Positions 35,401 through 47,371 of a stretch of DNA of 64,000 bases are shown here, piece after piece. Below the pieces are notes generated by a model. The model was not told where the DNA came from. It worked only from the letters and a program-made list of their open reading frames with translations, and ran no database searches. A program made the position numbers and the translations under genes. The first letter of the stretch is position 1. Each line of letters begins with the position of its first letter. This DNA is from Planctomycetota bacterium (GTDB lineage: Bacteria; Planctomycetota; Brocadiia; JAADGH01), in contig JAADGH010000223.1 in assembly GCA_013152475.1 (NCBI GenBank), positions 23,423 to 87,422 on the forward strand. Direction: 5' to 3'.

Positions 35401-36009
35401 GTGGAGCCACTTCTGCTTTTCTGCCTGCCCGTGATTGGGGCAGGCATCGGATGGTTCACGAATTTCCTCGCCGTCAAGATGCTCTTCCGGCCGCGCCGTC
35501 CCGTTCGAATCCTGGGGTTGACCTTTCAGGGCCTCGTGCCCAAACGGCAGCCGGAGCTTGCCGAACGGATCGGCGAGCTGGTGGAGAAGGAGTTCGCCGT
35601 TCCCGAGCGCGTGGCGGCCATCCTTACCGACGAGGAATCCCTGGCCCAGTTTCGCGAACTGCTGACCGAGAAGGTGGATGCGTTCGTGCAGCAGCGGGCG
35701 GGCGCATTCAGCGGCCTGCTTACGGCGTTCGTCTCGGACGAGAGAATGACACAGATCAAAAACGCCATCGTGGAATCGGTGATGCAAAACATCCCCGAGG
35801 CCGTCGGCGCCGCGTCACGCCGGCTGGAGGAGCGGCTCGATATTCGGGAAAGTGTCTCTCGCCGAATCGCAGGGTTCGACCTGGACACGCTTGAGGAAAT
35901 CACCCGGTGCGTTGCCCAGCGGGAGCTGAATCACATCCAGGTCCTGGGCGGTGTGCTCGGGTTTGTCATCGGGCTGGTGCAGATGGGCGTGGTCTGGCTC
36001 TTCCTGTAG
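35401..36009 (+). CDS. DUF445 family membrane protein
   Basis: A 202-residue protein starting at GTG 35401. The hydrophobic N-terminus 'LLLFCLPVIGAGIGWFTNFL' and the C-terminal helix 'VIGLVQMGVVWLFL' anchor a helical soluble middle. 'GWFTNFLAVKMLFRP' is the DUF445 signature. Function unknown. Confidence 0.85.
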   Translation: MEPLLLFCLPVIGAGIGWFTNFLAVKMLFRPRRPVRILGLTFQGLVPKRQPELAERIGELVEKEFAVPERVAAILTDEESLAQFRELLTEKVDAFVQQRAGAFSGLLTAFVSDERMTQIKNAIVESVMQNIPEAVGAASRRLEERLDIRESVSRRIAGFDLDTLEEITRCVAQRELNHIQVLGGVLGFVIGLVQMGVVWLFL

Positions 36010-36056
36010 GCCGGCTGAGCGGCCCGATGGTCCACTTCTGCGTCGAAAACCCGTAT

Positions 36057-36076
36057 CCGCAGGTTTTAGCCTGCGG
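36057..36076. terminator. Hairpin between convergent genes
   Basis: A perfect 7-bp stem, CCGCAGG-ttttag-CCTGCGG, lies in the 148-nt gap between the convergent DUF445 and adaptor genes, followed by a short T-rich stretch on the plus strand. It is probably a bidirectional terminator, though the T tract is weak. Confidence 0.4.
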
Positions 36077-36157
36077 TCTTTGTCGCAGACCCCTGTGCCA
36101 TTCCAATTCCGCACCAGTAAAGGGTGCGGCTACAAAAGACGGGGGGCGGATAGGCTC

Positions 36158-37303
36158 TTAATCGCGATTCAGGATGTACATGTCCAGCAGCGTCCGCCGG
36201 TTTACGACGATGTACGCCGTCACCGACGAGCCGAAGGGCAGGGGCATGGGCGACTCGTCCACCACGGCCCGCACCCAGAAGAGCTTCTGGCCGTTGTCCT
36301 TTTCGGTGGCGTAGAGCGAGACCTCGTCGATGTGCCCCCGCGCCTCGCCGTACTTCTGGTAGTCGAAGACGGACCGGATGCGCACGGGCTGGCCCTTGCC
36401 AATCTTGTAGATCTTCTCCTCGGGCACCCAGAGATGCACCTCTCGTTCGACACCGGTGGCGATGGTGAAGAGCCGGTCGCCGGGCTTGACGCTGACCCCG
36501 GGTTTTATCAGGTCGCCGCTGCCCTTATCGGCCAGGATGATCTGTCCGCCGATGGGGGCCTTGACGAGGGTGCGGTCGAGCTTTTCTTGGATTCGTCTCG
36601 CCTTGTCGGTCAGCGACTTCACCTTGACGGTGATCTTTGCCCGCTCGGCCTTCGCTTCGTTGATGATTGCCTTGGCAAGGCCCTCGTCAACGATGCTATC
36701 CTTGCCCACGGCGATCTGCGTCTCGCTTTTTGCGAGCTCATACCGCCCCTTCGCTTCCTCATAGTCGGCCCGGGAAACGATGCCGTTCTTAAACAACCGG
36801 GCGAGGCGCATGAAGTCCTTCTCGGTTGTGGCGAGGCGCGTCTCGGCAATCTTCCGCTCGGCGTCGGTAAAGCGGAGCTTCTCCGGCAGGGGGTCGCGCT
36901 CCAGCCTGGCGAGCTTCGCGTCCGCCGCAGCCAGGGTGGCCTTGGCCTCAGCGATATCTTCCTTGCACGACGCCAGCTCGTCACGAACGATCTTGTCATC
37001 GTACTTCGCCAGGATCTCCCCGGCTTTTACAATATCCTCAGGCTGGACGTACACCTCGATGAGGACGCCGACATCCAGGGCGCGAACGTCTACGTCCTTT
37101 CTGGGTTTCACCTTGCCTCGCGTTACGACGGTTTCATCGATCTTCGCAAAGAACATGAGGGCCAGGATGCCCAGGATGAAGCAGCAGCTCGTGTAGATCA
37201 CCATCCTTCCCAGGAAGAACGTCCGCCGGAATCTCGTCCGGCTGTAATCGGGAAGGAAAGCTGGGGTTATGGAATCGCTTTCCTCTGTTTTTGTCTCAGC
37301 CAT
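36158..37303 (-). CDS. HlyD-family adaptor of an ABC exporter
   Basis: A 381-residue inner-membrane adaptor with a cytoplasmic N-tail, one transmembrane helix (about residues 35-57), a lipoyl half ('QPEDIVKAGEILAKYDDK'), a coiled coil (about 105-220), a second lipoyl half ('VKAPIGGQIILADKGSG') and a C-terminal beta-barrel. Unlike the adaptors at 28-32.5 kb it has no lipobox and a shorter hairpin. It is 17 nt downstream of the ABC exporter gene, suggesting an exporter that spans the periplasm; no outer-membrane channel gene is nearby. Confidence 0.85.
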   Translation of the reverse strand: MAETKTEESDSITPAFLPDYSRTRFRRTFFLGRMVIYTSCCFILGILALMFFAKIDETVVTRGKVKPRKDVDVRALDVGVLIEVYVQPEDIVKAGEILAKYDDKIVRDELASCKEDIAEAKATLAAADAKLARLERDPLPEKLRFTDAERKIAETRLATTEKDFMRLARLFKNGIVSRADYEEAKGRYELAKSETQIAVGKDSIVDEGLAKAIINEAKAERAKITVKVKSLTDKARRIQEKLDRTLVKAPIGGQIILADKGSGDLIKPGVSVKPGDRLFTIATGVEREVHLWVPEEKIYKIGKGQPVRIRSVFDYQKYGEARGHIDEVSLYATEKDNGQKLFWVRAVVDESPMPLPFGSSVTAYIVVNRRTLLDMYILNRD

Positions 37304-37320
37304 GATTGCTCTCCACTTCT

Positions 37321-39162
37321 CTAAGCGACTTGCTTGCGAATAGAGTCGAAGCGCGCCTCGTCACGCTCGCGCGCGAGTTGGGGCTCATAGAGTTCCCTGT
37401 AGAGTCCCTCCTGCTCCAGGAGTTCATCGTGCGTGCCGATCTGCTCCACTCGGCCCTCTTTCATCACGACGATCTTGTCGGCCTCTTTGATGGTGGACAG
37501 TCGGTGGGCGATGATGAACGTCGTCCGTCCGCTCATCAGGCGGTCCAGCGCCTCCTGAATGAGGAGTTCCGACGCCGTATCCAGGCTTGATGTCGCCTCG
37601 TCAAGGATCAGGATCTTCGGGTTCCTCAGGATGGCCCGTGCGATGGAGATACGTTGCTTCTGCCCGCCGGAAAGCCTGACGCCGCGCTCGCCGATCTCCG
37701 AGGCGAAGCCCTCGGGGAACTCCATGACGAAGTCGTAGGCGTTGGCCAGTTTGGCGGCCTGATGCATCTCTTCGTCCGTAGCCTCGGGGCTTCCATACTT
37801 GATGTTTTCCGCGATGGATCCGCTGAACATGAACGATTCCTGCAGGACGGCCCCCATCTGTTCACGATAGGTCTTCAGCCTGATGTTGCGGATGTCGTGG
37901 CCGTCCACGAGAATCTCCCCCGATGTCGCATCGTAGAATCGCGCGATCAGGTTCGCCATCGTCGTCTTGCCCGATCCGCTCGGCCCGACGAAGGCCACCA
38001 CTTCGCCGGGGTTCACCTGGAAGGACACATCATGCAGGACCTCCTCGCCCTCCTTGTAGGTAAAGCAGACGTTGCGGAACTCGATCTCGCCCTCGATGTT
38101 CTCCACATCAATCGGCTTGTCCGAGTCCTTGATCTCGGGTTCGGTCTCCAGGATCTGGTAGACGCGCTCGACGCCCACCAGGGCCGGGATGACGCGATTG
38201 GCGAACTGGATCAGCGAGATGATCGGCTGATAGAGCCGGCCTACGTAGTTGATGAACACGATATAGAAGCCGAGACTAAGCTGACCGTGGATGACGGCCA
38301 TTCCGGCAAAGGCGTAGACGACGATCCGCCCGATGTTCTGGAAGAAGCTGGCCACAACTTGCCACCACGTGCTGAGCTGACTCGACCAGAAGGAAAGCTG
38401 GAAGAGGTCCCGAAGTTCCTGGACGAAGGCCTGGTTCTCCCGGCCCTCGGCCGTGAAGGTCTTGACGAGCTTCGTGCCCGAAAGCACTTCACTGGTGGAG
38501 CCATAGATGGCGGCCATCTTGATCCTGACCCGCCGGTTTGCGTCCTTCACTCTCTCTTTGAACACGAGGAACGTCCCGACATGGAAGGGGATCGTAGCAA
38601 AGCCGATCAGGGTAAGCTGCCACGGGAACATGCAAATCATGAGGATAAGCAAGACGATGAATGTCACAATTTGCGAGATCAGTTGAAGGGCCTGACCCGT
38701 AACCAGCGTCTGGATCGCCGTCACGTCCGACATCAGCCGCGCCAGGATTTTACCCGAGCGCTGCTCGTCATAAAAGCTCATGGATAGGTGCTGGAGATGC
38801 CGGAAGAGCTTCCGCCGCAGGTCCAGGATTACGCGGTGGCTCACAAACCGCAGCACATAGCCCTGGAGGTAGCCAATCACCTGGCTGAACAGGCTGATGA
38901 GAAACATGGCCGCAAGGGCAATGAGCAGGATAGACGGATCCCTGTCCGGAAAGGCCTTGTCCAGCAGGAGCCGTGTCGTCACGATGGGGGACACGAGGCC
39001 CACCCCGGACATCAGCAACATGCAGATCAGAGCCTGCACAAGGAGCCACCGATACGGCCTGGCCAAGGACAGAACCCTGCGGTAGTTCTTGCCCTTATCC
39101 AGGTTTCGCATCAGCTCAAGTTCTTCTTCGCACTTGTCGTATTCTTTTCGTTTCCACGCCAT
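37321..39162 (-). CDS. ABC exporter, fused permease and ATPase (MsbA-like)
   Basis: A 613-residue half-transporter. Six transmembrane helices (about residues 45-335) precede an ATPase with Walker A 'VGPSGSGKTTMANLIAR' (about 400), the signature 'LSGGQKQRISIARAIL', Walker B 'ILILDEATSSLDT' and the H-loop 'FIIAHRLSTI'. No N-terminal peptidase domain is present. The family exports lipids, drugs or peptides as a dimer. The upstream ribosome site reads AGGGAAGTG. The pairing with an HlyD adaptor points to a secreted or outer-membrane-destined substrate rather than simple lipid flipping. Confidence 0.93.
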   Translation of the reverse strand: MAWKRKEYDKCEEELELMRNLDKGKNYRRVLSLARPYRWLLVQALICMLLMSGVGLVSPIVTTRLLLDKAFPDRDPSILLIALAAMFLISLFSQVIGYLQGYVLRFVSHRVILDLRRKLFRHLQHLSMSFYDEQRSGKILARLMSDVTAIQTLVTGQALQLISQIVTFIVLLILMICMFPWQLTLIGFATIPFHVGTFLVFKERVKDANRRVRIKMAAIYGSTSEVLSGTKLVKTFTAEGRENQAFVQELRDLFQLSFWSSQLSTWWQVVASFFQNIGRIVVYAFAGMAVIHGQLSLGFYIVFINYVGRLYQPIISLIQFANRVIPALVGVERVYQILETEPEIKDSDKPIDVENIEGEIEFRNVCFTYKEGEEVLHDVSFQVNPGEVVAFVGPSGSGKTTMANLIARFYDATSGEILVDGHDIRNIRLKTYREQMGAVLQESFMFSGSIAENIKYGSPEATDEEMHQAAKLANAYDFVMEFPEGFASEIGERGVRLSGGQKQRISIARAILRNPKILILDEATSSLDTASELLIQEALDRLMSGRTTFIIAHRLSTIKEADKIVVMKEGRVEQIGTHDELLEQEGLYRELYEPQLARERDEARFDSIRKQVA

Positions 39163-39771
39163 GATTACACTTCCCTGTTTCCCACAATGGCAAATAAAGA
39201 AGCCAGCCTGAGGTCAATTACGGCACGACCACACATGGCTGGCCAGCGCTTACGCGTTTAGCTTGTCTCGGCGCCCATACCCCCCGGTACGACCCTTGCT
39301 TTTGCTGTTCTCGTGCAACGTAGTTCCTTGTCTGCTTTCCTTAGCGCGCCGCTTAGAGGTATCGCAACCGACATGCCGCCCATGCTGCCATCCCCGATTT
39401 TTTCGCGTTTATTATATGATAAGATGTCGTATCTATTGTATTTACAGGTAGTTGAGACATTCCATCATCTCCGAACTAATATGGCACTCGTTGTGTACCG
39501 ATGCAACAGATGGGGAAAGCGAAGATGAGATATGTTTGTATAATGGCACATGCAAGAGACAATCAGATCATAACCAGCTTAATTATCGATAGTTATGATA
39601 GTCTCATCTCTGCCCCAAAAGTATCATAGGCGATACACATTGTGCGCGCAAGCCAATTTCGGGCAGGATACGGCCATTTGAGGCCGTCTACGCATCCTGG
39701 GACACTGCAATTCGGGTGGGCATGTTTCAGAAATGGGACATCAGGCGATGGCAAGGCGGTTCTTCGGCCCA
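39163..39771. other. Non-coding, AT-richer spacer
   Basis: About 610 nt with no convincing ORF on either strand. The part from about 39400 to 39620 is clearly richer in A/T than the surroundings. It lies upstream of the ABC exporter on the minus strand and after the stop of the sigma-54 activator. I see no tRNA-like or riboswitch-like fold and no clear -24/-12 (TGGCAC-N5-TTGC) promoter. Confidence 0.5.
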
Positions 39772-41982
39772 TCAGCCTCTCTGGCGCCGCAGGGCCTCCA
39801 ACTCACGTTTGGGGATATTGAATCGCGCCAGTTTTCGATAGAACGTGGACCGCCCCACGCCGACAAGACTTGCGGCCTTCCGGATGTTCCCCTGCGCCAT
39901 GCGCAGCGCCTCCAGGTAAAGATCTCGCGTGCTGTCCTCGACATTCCGTCGCTGCTCTGTGAGCGAGTCCGACGCGCTTGCCCCCTCATCCGCCTCGATC
40001 TCGGCAAGCTTCCGATACACGGTCGAGCGCCCCACACCCAGTATCTCCGCCGCCCGCGTTCGATTCCCATCGGCAAGCTTCAGGGCCTTCAGATACAGCT
40101 CTTTTGCGCCGCTCCTCAGGCCCTGGCTCATCTTCTCCAGGCCCTTTTTCTGGTCCAGCAGCGGGTCGTCCCGGCGCACATACCCGGCGCCCTTGTATAG
40201 AAGGCTCTGGGCCAGCTCCTCCGGCAGGTGTTCCCACTCGATCGTTTCCCCTCCGGCCGCCATCACCGCGTGTTCGATCGTGTTTCTCAGCTCGCGCACA
40301 TTGCCCGGCCATCGGTAGCTCATAAATGCGTTCATTACGCGCTCGGTAATCTGCCTCACGTTTCGCCCCATGCCCTGGTTGAACTGCTCGATGAACGATT
40401 CCACCAGCATCGGGATATCGCTCACACGCTCGACCAGTGAGGGCAGACCGATCTTTGCTACGCTCAGACGATAGTACAAGTCTTCCCGCAGGTTCCCATT
40501 CTCCACTTCCTCAACCAGCTTCCGGTTTGTCGCCGCGATGATCCGGATGTCCACCGGAATCTCCTCGTGCTCCCCCACGCGCACGATGGTGCGATTCTCG
40601 AGAACGCGGAGAATCTCGGACTGCATCGCAAGGGAGGTCTCACATATCTCGTCAAGGAAGATCGTTCCCTCGTGCGCCGCCTCGAATTTCCCCGTCATAC
40701 CCTCCCGCCGCGCTCCCGTGAACGCGCCCGGCGTATAGCCGAACAGCTCGCTCTCGATCAGTTCCGACGGGATCGCCGCGCAGTTCACCGCCACGAACGG
40801 ACCGTTGCGGCGATCGCTCGCGTTGTGGATCGCCTGGGCAAACATCTCCTTCCCCGTCCCGCTTTCCCCCTCGAGCAGGACGCTCACCGACGTCTCCGCC
40901 ACCTGTTTTGCTGCCGCCCTGGCCCGCGCGATGGCCTCGCTCTCCCCGCAAATGTCGTTGAACGTGAACTTTGCCGACGGCGAACGGTCCGACGCCCGGA
41001 CCTCCGGCAGCGCCTCGCGACTGTGGAACACGATCATCGTTCCAAGCCTCTGGCCGAGGGGATCGCGGAGGGAGCGGCCGTCAATGCGCAAGGCGAAGGT
41101 ATCCGATTGCGTCGTCATCTCAATGCGCTCACCTTTGAACGGCCTGTCGCCGCTCAGCCAGTCACTGAGCGGCGGAGAGGAGCGCACGATCTGGTCGATC
41201 GGCTTGTCGAGCTCTTTTGCCGAGGAGATGTCCAACAGCTTCAGCGCGGCCGGGTTGATCTGCTTCACATAGCCCCGCATGCTGATGACGGCCATGGCGC
41301 CCGACGACGCACCGAAGAGGTCTGTGATCGGTTGGTAGTGCTGCTTCAGCCACTCCGTAAGGTGCTTCGTCCGGCTCCGATACCGCGCGCTGTTTACGGC
41401 CTCCATCACCAGCGCCAGCAGGTGTGGCGCCTGCGAGCTCCCCGCCAGGGCGAACAACCCCAGCACGCCCAGGACCCGTCCACCGCGCCCGTAGACGGGG
41501 GCCGAGGCGCTGTTCAGGTGGTGGAGTCGAAGGCAGTAGTGCTCGGGCGACCAGCAGAGCGACGGCTGCCCCGTGGCCAGAACAAGCGCCACGGCGTTCG
41601 TCCCCGCCGCATCCTCGCTGAGCTGCGCCCCCGGCCCCAGGCACATCCCCGCGGCATACCCGATCAGCGTGCTATCCCCCTCGCACGACAACATACATCC
41701 CGTCTCATCGAAAAGCGCAATGACGACGCCGGAGGTCGAAAGGTTCTGATCGAGGTTCTTCAGCGTCGTCGACATGCGCCCCGTCAGCTCACCATGGCCC
41801 TCCTGTCTCGCCTTCAGATCCTCCGGCGAGACGTTGGGGAACGTCCCCATGTTCGGGTCCACCCCCGCTTCCTTCGACCGCCGCCACGACTCGGCGACAG
41901 ACTGTCGCACCGACGGCGCGACCTGGCCCGTCTCCATGAACTGCCGCCACGCATCAATGGGGGAGACCTGTCTCTCGCTCAC
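39772..41982 (-). CDS. Sigma-54-dependent activator (GAF-PAS-AAA+) with two Fis-type HTH domains
   Basis: A 736-residue enhancer-binding protein. The N-terminus is AcoR-like: a GAF domain (about residues 70-200) and a PAS domain (about 215-315). The AAA+ domain has Walker A '[17 protein letters not shown]', the sigma-54 contact loop 'GAFTGAR', Walker B 'GTIFLDEI' and the arginine-finger region '[12 protein letters not shown]'. The tail carries two tandem Fis-type helix-turn-helix units, '[18 protein letters not shown]' (about 645-662) and '[18 protein letters not shown]' (about 705-722); one is normal. There is no receiver domain. Its start overlaps rpiB by 4 nt. Confidence 0.92.
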   Translation of the reverse strand: MSERQVSPIDAWRQFMETGQVAPSVRQSVAESWRRSKEAGVDPNMGTFPNVSPEDLKARQEGHGELTGRMSTTLKNLDQNLSTSGVVIALFDETGCMLSCEGDSTLIGYAAGMCLGPGAQLSEDAAGTNAVALVLATGQPSLCWSPEHYCLRLHHLNSASAPVYGRGGRVLGVLGLFALAGSSQAPHLLALVMEAVNSARYRSRTKHLTEWLKQHYQPITDLFGASSGAMAVISMRGYVKQINPAALKLLDISSAKELDKPIDQIVRSSPPLSDWLSGDRPFKGERIEMTTQSDTFALRIDGRSLRDPLGQRLGTMIVFHSREALPEVRASDRSPSAKFTFNDICGESEAIARARAAAKQVAETSVSVLLEGESGTGKEMFAQAIHNASDRRNGPFVAVNCAAIPSELIESELFGYTPGAFTGARREGMTGKFEAAHEGTIFLDEICETSLAMQSEILRVLENRTIVRVGEHEEIPVDIRIIAATNRKLVEEVENGNLREDLYYRLSVAKIGLPSLVERVSDIPMLVESFIEQFNQGMGRNVRQITERVMNAFMSYRWPGNVRELRNTIEHAVMAAGGETIEWEHLPEELAQSLLYKGAGYVRRDDPLLDQKKGLEKMSQGLRSGAKELYLKALKLADGNRTRAAEILGVGRSTVYRKLAEIEADEGASASDSLTEQRRNVEDSTRDLYLEALRMAQGNIRKAASLVGVGRSTFYRKLARFNIPKRELEALRRQRG

Positions 41983-42419
41983 GATTTCTCCGCCGCCATT
42001 ACTTTATCCACGCGCCGCTGGTGTCGGCCGCCCTCAAAGCGCGCCTCGAACCATGCGCCGACGATCTTGTCGACAAGGGACTCCGGCACAACGTCCGCCC
42101 CCAGGCAGAGCACATTCGCATCGTTGTGCGCGCGGCTCGCCCGCGCCACCTCCTCGTTGTGGCACAGCGCGGCCCGGATGCCGTGAACCTTGTTGGCGGC
42201 AAGCGACATGCCGACGCCGCTCCCGCAGATCAGGACCCCCCGTTCGCACTCCCCCTTGGCTACGGCCCGGGCCGCCGGAAGGGCGTAGTCGGGATAGTCC
42301 ACCGACTCGGTGCTGTCCGTCCCATAGTCCACCGGCTCATGGCCGAGCCGGAGCAGGATCTCTTTTACCTTCTTCTTGCATGCCACGCCCCGGTGGTCCG
42401 CCGCCAGCGCTACTTTCAT
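41979..42419 (-). CDS. rpiB: Ribose-5-phosphate isomerase B
   Basis: A 146-residue RpiB/LacAB-type isomerase interconverting ribose 5-phosphate and ribulose 5-phosphate. It has the N-terminal '[18 protein letters not shown]', the catalytic Cys in '[18 protein letters not shown]' and the phosphate-contact region '[14 protein letters not shown]'. Length is normal. It is coupled by ATGA overlaps to tsaC before it and the sigma-54 activator after it. Confidence 0.95.
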   Translation of the reverse strand: MKVALAADHRGVACKKKVKEILLRLGHEPVDYGTDSTESVDYPDYALPAARAVAKGECERGVLICGSGVGMSLAANKVHGIRAALCHNEEVARASRAHNDANVLCLGADVVPESLVDKIVGAWFEARFEGGRHQRRVDKVMAAEKS

Positions 42420-43045
42420 TTTCGCTCCCGTATCACGTTTCGAATTCGGTCCGCTTCAATTGCTCCCGCACGGAGCACCTCACAGGAATCGTCCGACACA
42501 AGCACTACCGTCGAGGGCCGCCCCAGGCGCACGGGGCCCCCGTCCAGGATCAGGGGGACCCTCCCCTCCAGCTCCCTCTCCACATCCTCAGCCGTCTTCG
42601 GCTCCGCCCCGCCCGACCGATTGGCGCTTGGGGCCACAAGCCTCACCCCGGCTGCACGGATCAGGTCCAGGGCAATGCGGTGGTCGGGCATGCGGAACCC
42701 GATCGTCCCGCCGTCACCTCCCCGCAGAACGATCGTCAACGGACCGGGCCAAAACGCATCCATCAGCACCCGGGCGGGCCGCGGCACGCGCTCGACCCGC
42801 CGCCCGACCTCCTCGCGCTCGCAGATGACGAAGGTAAACGGCTTGTCCTCCGGCCGGCCCTTTACCGCCCGAAGGGACTTCACGACCTCCTCGCGCTCGG
42901 CGTTCGCCGCCAGGCCGTAGACCGTCTCCGTTGGAAAGGCGACCAACTGCCCACCGCGAAGCAGGTCGCCCGCTCGGGCGATGTGCCTCGCGTAACCCGA
43001 ATCCCCCGGGCTGATTCGCTCAATTTGCGTCTTGAATTCGCTCAC
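42416..43045 (-). CDS. tsaC: L-threonylcarbamoyladenylate synthase
   Basis: A 209-residue YrdC-domain enzyme that makes threonylcarbamoyl-AMP from Thr, bicarbonate and ATP, the substrate for TsaD. Motifs: 'GGQLVAFPTETVYGLAANA', 'GRPEDKPFTFVI' and 'VAPSANRSGG'. It lacks the Sua5 C-terminal domain, so it is the short form. It starts at GTG 43045 only about 9 nt after the promoter -10, leaving no room for a ribosome site. It is the first gene of the tsaC-rpiB-activator operon. Confidence 0.92.
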   Translation of the reverse strand: MSEFKTQIERISPGDSGYARHIARAGDLLRGGQLVAFPTETVYGLAANAEREEVVKSLRAVKGRPEDKPFTFVICEREEVGRRVERVPRPARVLMDAFWPGPLTIVLRGGDGGTIGFRMPDHRIALDLIRAAGVRLVAPSANRSGGAEPKTAEDVERELEGRVPLILDGGPVRLGRPSTVVLVSDDSCEVLRAGAIEADRIRNVIRERK

Positions 43046-43054
43046 AAAACATTT

Positions 43055-43083
43055 ATTATAACATAATAGACCAAAGTCAACAA
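43055..43083 (-). promoter_or_regulatory. Promoter of tsaC-rpiB-activator operon
   Basis: Minus-strand TTGTTG (43078-43083), a 17-nt spacer and perfect TATAAT (43055-43060). The predicted start lies within a few bases of the tsaC GTG. The same AT-rich block may hold an opposing promoter for the DUF1571 gene (TTGAAT 43033-43038, TATAAC 43057-43062). Confidence 0.6.
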
Positions 43084-43146
43084 TAATCCCGGTAAGGTCG
43101 CCAGGAATGCCGGGGTATCTGAGCGGAAGGTCAAAGGCGAGAGCAG

Positions 43147-43905
43147 ATGAAACAGATGACGAACGTCCTTGTTGCGTTGGTTGCCCTCGTGCTTTCTCGT
43201 GCCGCTATGCCGGCCGATCCGGACCCGCTCAAACTGCTCCTCGACTCCCGGGACGCGTGCAAGAAGATCACGAACTATACATGCACGTGCACCAAGCGCG
43301 AGTTTCTTCGCGGAAAGTTGCGTAAAATGGAGGTCATGTTCCTCAAGTTCCGGCAGAAACCGTTGAGCATATATGCCAAGTGGATCGGCAAAGAACACAA
43401 GGGCCGCGAGGCGATCTACGTCAGAGGAAAAAATGGCGGCAAGGTCGTCGGACACGAGTACCTCGGCCCTCTCAATATCAGCGTCACCATGGACGTGCGC
43501 GGCAGTCAAGCCAAGAGGAACGCCCGCCGTCCCATCACCGAGGTCGGCATGATCAACGCGATGCGTGCGTTTATCCGGCATGTTGAGATGGGGAAGCAAA
43601 ACCGCGAATGCCGGCTGCAGTATATGGGAATGGAAACCCTCGATGGCCGGCCGGTGCACGTGATTGTTCGCATTCTCGAAAAGGGTCCCGACTACCCGGC
43701 CTACCTGACATTCCTCTACATTGACAAGGAACGCTTGCTGCCCGTCAAATGCGTCGGCTACGACTGGGACTACAAGCTCCTCTGGGTCTACACCAACGCG
43801 GACCTGAAGCTGAATGTCGGACTGACTGACAAAGACTTCGACCCCGGCAACAAGGAATACCACTACCCCTACCGGCCGAAGTTTGGGTTTCCAAAACTGT
43901 TCTGA
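43147..43905 (+). CDS. DUF1571 family exported protein
   Basis: A 252-residue protein with a signal peptide (about residues 1-22, 'VALVALVLSRAAMPA') and a DUF1571 domain: 'NYTCTCTKREFLRGKL', 'FRQKPLSIYAKWIG', 'GREAIYVRGKNGGKVV' and 'RRPITEVGMINAMRA'. The family is frequent in planctomycetes and some proteobacteria. It resembles LolA-like lipoprotein-carrier folds in pattern, but no function is proven. It is divergent from tsaC and monocistronic; 172 nt of spacer follow with nothing recognisable. Confidence 0.85.
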   Translation: MKQMTNVLVALVALVLSRAAMPADPDPLKLLLDSRDACKKITNYTCTCTKREFLRGKLRKMEVMFLKFRQKPLSIYAKWIGKEHKGREAIYVRGKNGGKVVGHEYLGPLNISVTMDVRGSQAKRNARRPITEVGMINAMRAFIRHVEMGKQNRECRLQYMGMETLDGRPVHVIVRILEKGPDYPAYLTFLYIDKERLLPVKCVGYDWDYKLLWVYTNADLKLNVGLTDKDFDPGNKEYHYPYRPKFGFPKLF

Positions 43906-44077
43906 GAGGGTCGGCCCATATCACGCCTCCCTCTCGTCTTCCGCCCCCTGACTGGGCCCGTCCCTATCTCGATCTATTGCACAGCTTCACGCCCCTCACC
44001 GAAGAATTCACCCCGCTTCGGTCTGGGTTGCCCGCGTTATGTCGGCCTGATGCTCCAAACCGGAGAAAGGACCTCAG

Positions 44078-45094
44078 TTACTTCCGTCTGATCGCTTCGC
44101 GCAGCCGCCGCCCGATCGCTTTCAGGTTCAGTTGCCCGCCGAGGAACGAGACACACTGCACGTCGCGGTTGATGATCCGCTCGACGACATACGTGTATTG
44201 TCCGGCATTCATCTCGGACACGAGCACAACATCGTAGTCGGCGGCGATTTCGGTCAGGTCCTCGACCACGGGGAACATCCGGATCGGCCGGTAGAGGCCG
44301 TACTCATCGGCGAAGTTCAGCATTGCTCTCGACATGGCGCCGTAGCTGATGACCAGCACATGGGAGGAGGGGTTCTCGATGTACTCGTAGGCGTTATACT
44401 TTCCCGCCACCCGATCATGCCTCCGCTGCAGGGACTCGATCATGCGCTGGTGGATACCCGGATCGGACGGAGCGGGGACGCTTCGCGACCGTGTAAGTCC
44501 CGTGAAGTGCCGACTCCCCGTGCCGAGGGGCTGCTTCCGCCGCTTCGCACGCTTCAACTGTTTCACATCAACGGTTTCGTAGAGGTGGCTGATGAATCCG
44601 TCGCTGAGGAGGATGACCGGGCTGAGCGATTCCTCCGCAGCGTTGAACGCCTTGAAGGTGTACTCATACAGCTCCGCCACCGAGTTGGGATAAAAGATGA
44701 TCGGGAAGTAATCCCCGTGGCTGCCGTAGCGCGCCTGAAGCACGTCGCCCTGGGCGGGGAGGGTCGGCATGCCCGTGCTCGGCCCGACGCGCTGGACATC
44801 GACCACGACGAGCGGCGTCTCCATCATGTGCGCCAGGCCGATGCTTTCCTGCATGAGCGAAAACCCCGGCCCCGACGTTGCCACCATCACCTTCGCCCCG
44901 GCGAGCGATGCGCCGATGGCGGCGTTGATGGATGCGATCTCGTCCTCCATCTGGACCACGGTCACGTCCGTATGAACCAGGGTGTGCAGGATTTCCGATG
45001 CGGGCGTGATGGGGTAGCTGGCGAAGAAGGTCATCCCCGCATCCCGCGCGGCGAGGGCGACGGCCTCGTTGCCTTGGAGCAGTTGTTTAGCCAC
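44078..45094 (-). CDS. korA: 2-oxoacid:ferredoxin oxidoreductase, alpha subunit
   Basis: A 338-residue alpha subunit of the pyruvate/2-oxoglutarate:ferredoxin oxidoreductase family, joining the pyrimidine-binding domain ('GMTFFASYPITPASEILHTL', 'MEDEIASINAAIGASLAGAK') and the transketolase C-like domain ('VLVISYGAMSRAMLNFADEY'). GTG 45094 is preceded by GGAGG and overlaps the ferredoxin subunit by 8 nt; a longer reading to 45313 is out of family. Being next to sucCD suggests 2-oxoglutarate as substrate. The ThDP-binding beta and the gamma subunit are not adjacent. Confidence 0.85.
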   Translation of the reverse strand: MAKQLLQGNEAVALAARDAGMTFFASYPITPASEILHTLVHTDVTVVQMEDEIASINAAIGASLAGAKVMVATSGPGFSLMQESIGLAHMMETPLVVVDVQRVGPSTGMPTLPAQGDVLQARYGSHGDYFPIIFYPNSVAELYEYTFKAFNAAEESLSPVILLSDGFISHLYETVDVKQLKRAKRRKQPLGTGSRHFTGLTRSRSVPAPSDPGIHQRMIESLQRRHDRVAGKYNAYEYIENPSSHVLVISYGAMSRAMLNFADEYGLYRPIRMFPVVEDLTEIAADYDVVLVSEMNAGQYTYVVERIINRDVQCVSFLGGQLNLKAIGRRLREAIRRK

Positions 45095-45305
45095 GGTCCT
45101 CCTCCACTTCGATCGCAAAGTCCGGGCAGAACCGCTCGCACGTCTTGCAGCCGATACACTTCCCCGTGTCCACGACGATCTGGTCTTGGAACAACAGGTT
45201 CTCCACCGGGCACATCTTGATGCAGATGCCGCACACCTTGCACCAGTCCCGGTTGATGATCCAATTGAATTTCTTTTTCGTTTTCCTCTTCGTTCCGGCT
45301 GGCAT
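45087..45305 (-). CDS. korD: 2-oxoacid:ferredoxin oxidoreductase, ferredoxin (delta) subunit
   Basis: A 72-residue protein with two [4Fe-4S] motifs, 'CKVCGICIKMCP' and 'CIGCKTCERFCP', the usual form of KorD/VorD-type subunits that pass electrons from the catalytic core to ferredoxin. It starts at ATG 45305, 4 nt after the sucD stop, and has a basic N-terminus (KRKTKKK). Confidence 0.88.
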   Translation of the reverse strand: MPAGTKRKTKKKFNWIINRDWCKVCGICIKMCPVENLLFQDQIVVDTGKCIGCKTCERFCPDFAIEVEEDRG

Positions 45306-45309
45306 ACCG

Positions 45310-47344
<2,035 letters not shown>

Positions 47345-47371
47345 GCGATCAACCCCTTCCCCAACACTCCC

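Noticed and set aside
39163..39771. Sigma-54 promoter or small RNA in the spacer
   Set aside because: TGGCAC-like strings at about 39481 and 39545 lack a TTGC element at the right distance, and no stable fold with a T tract is visible.
43906..44077. Remnant of korB after korA
   Set aside because: Checked on the minus strand; no frame resembles a ThDP-binding beta subunit.
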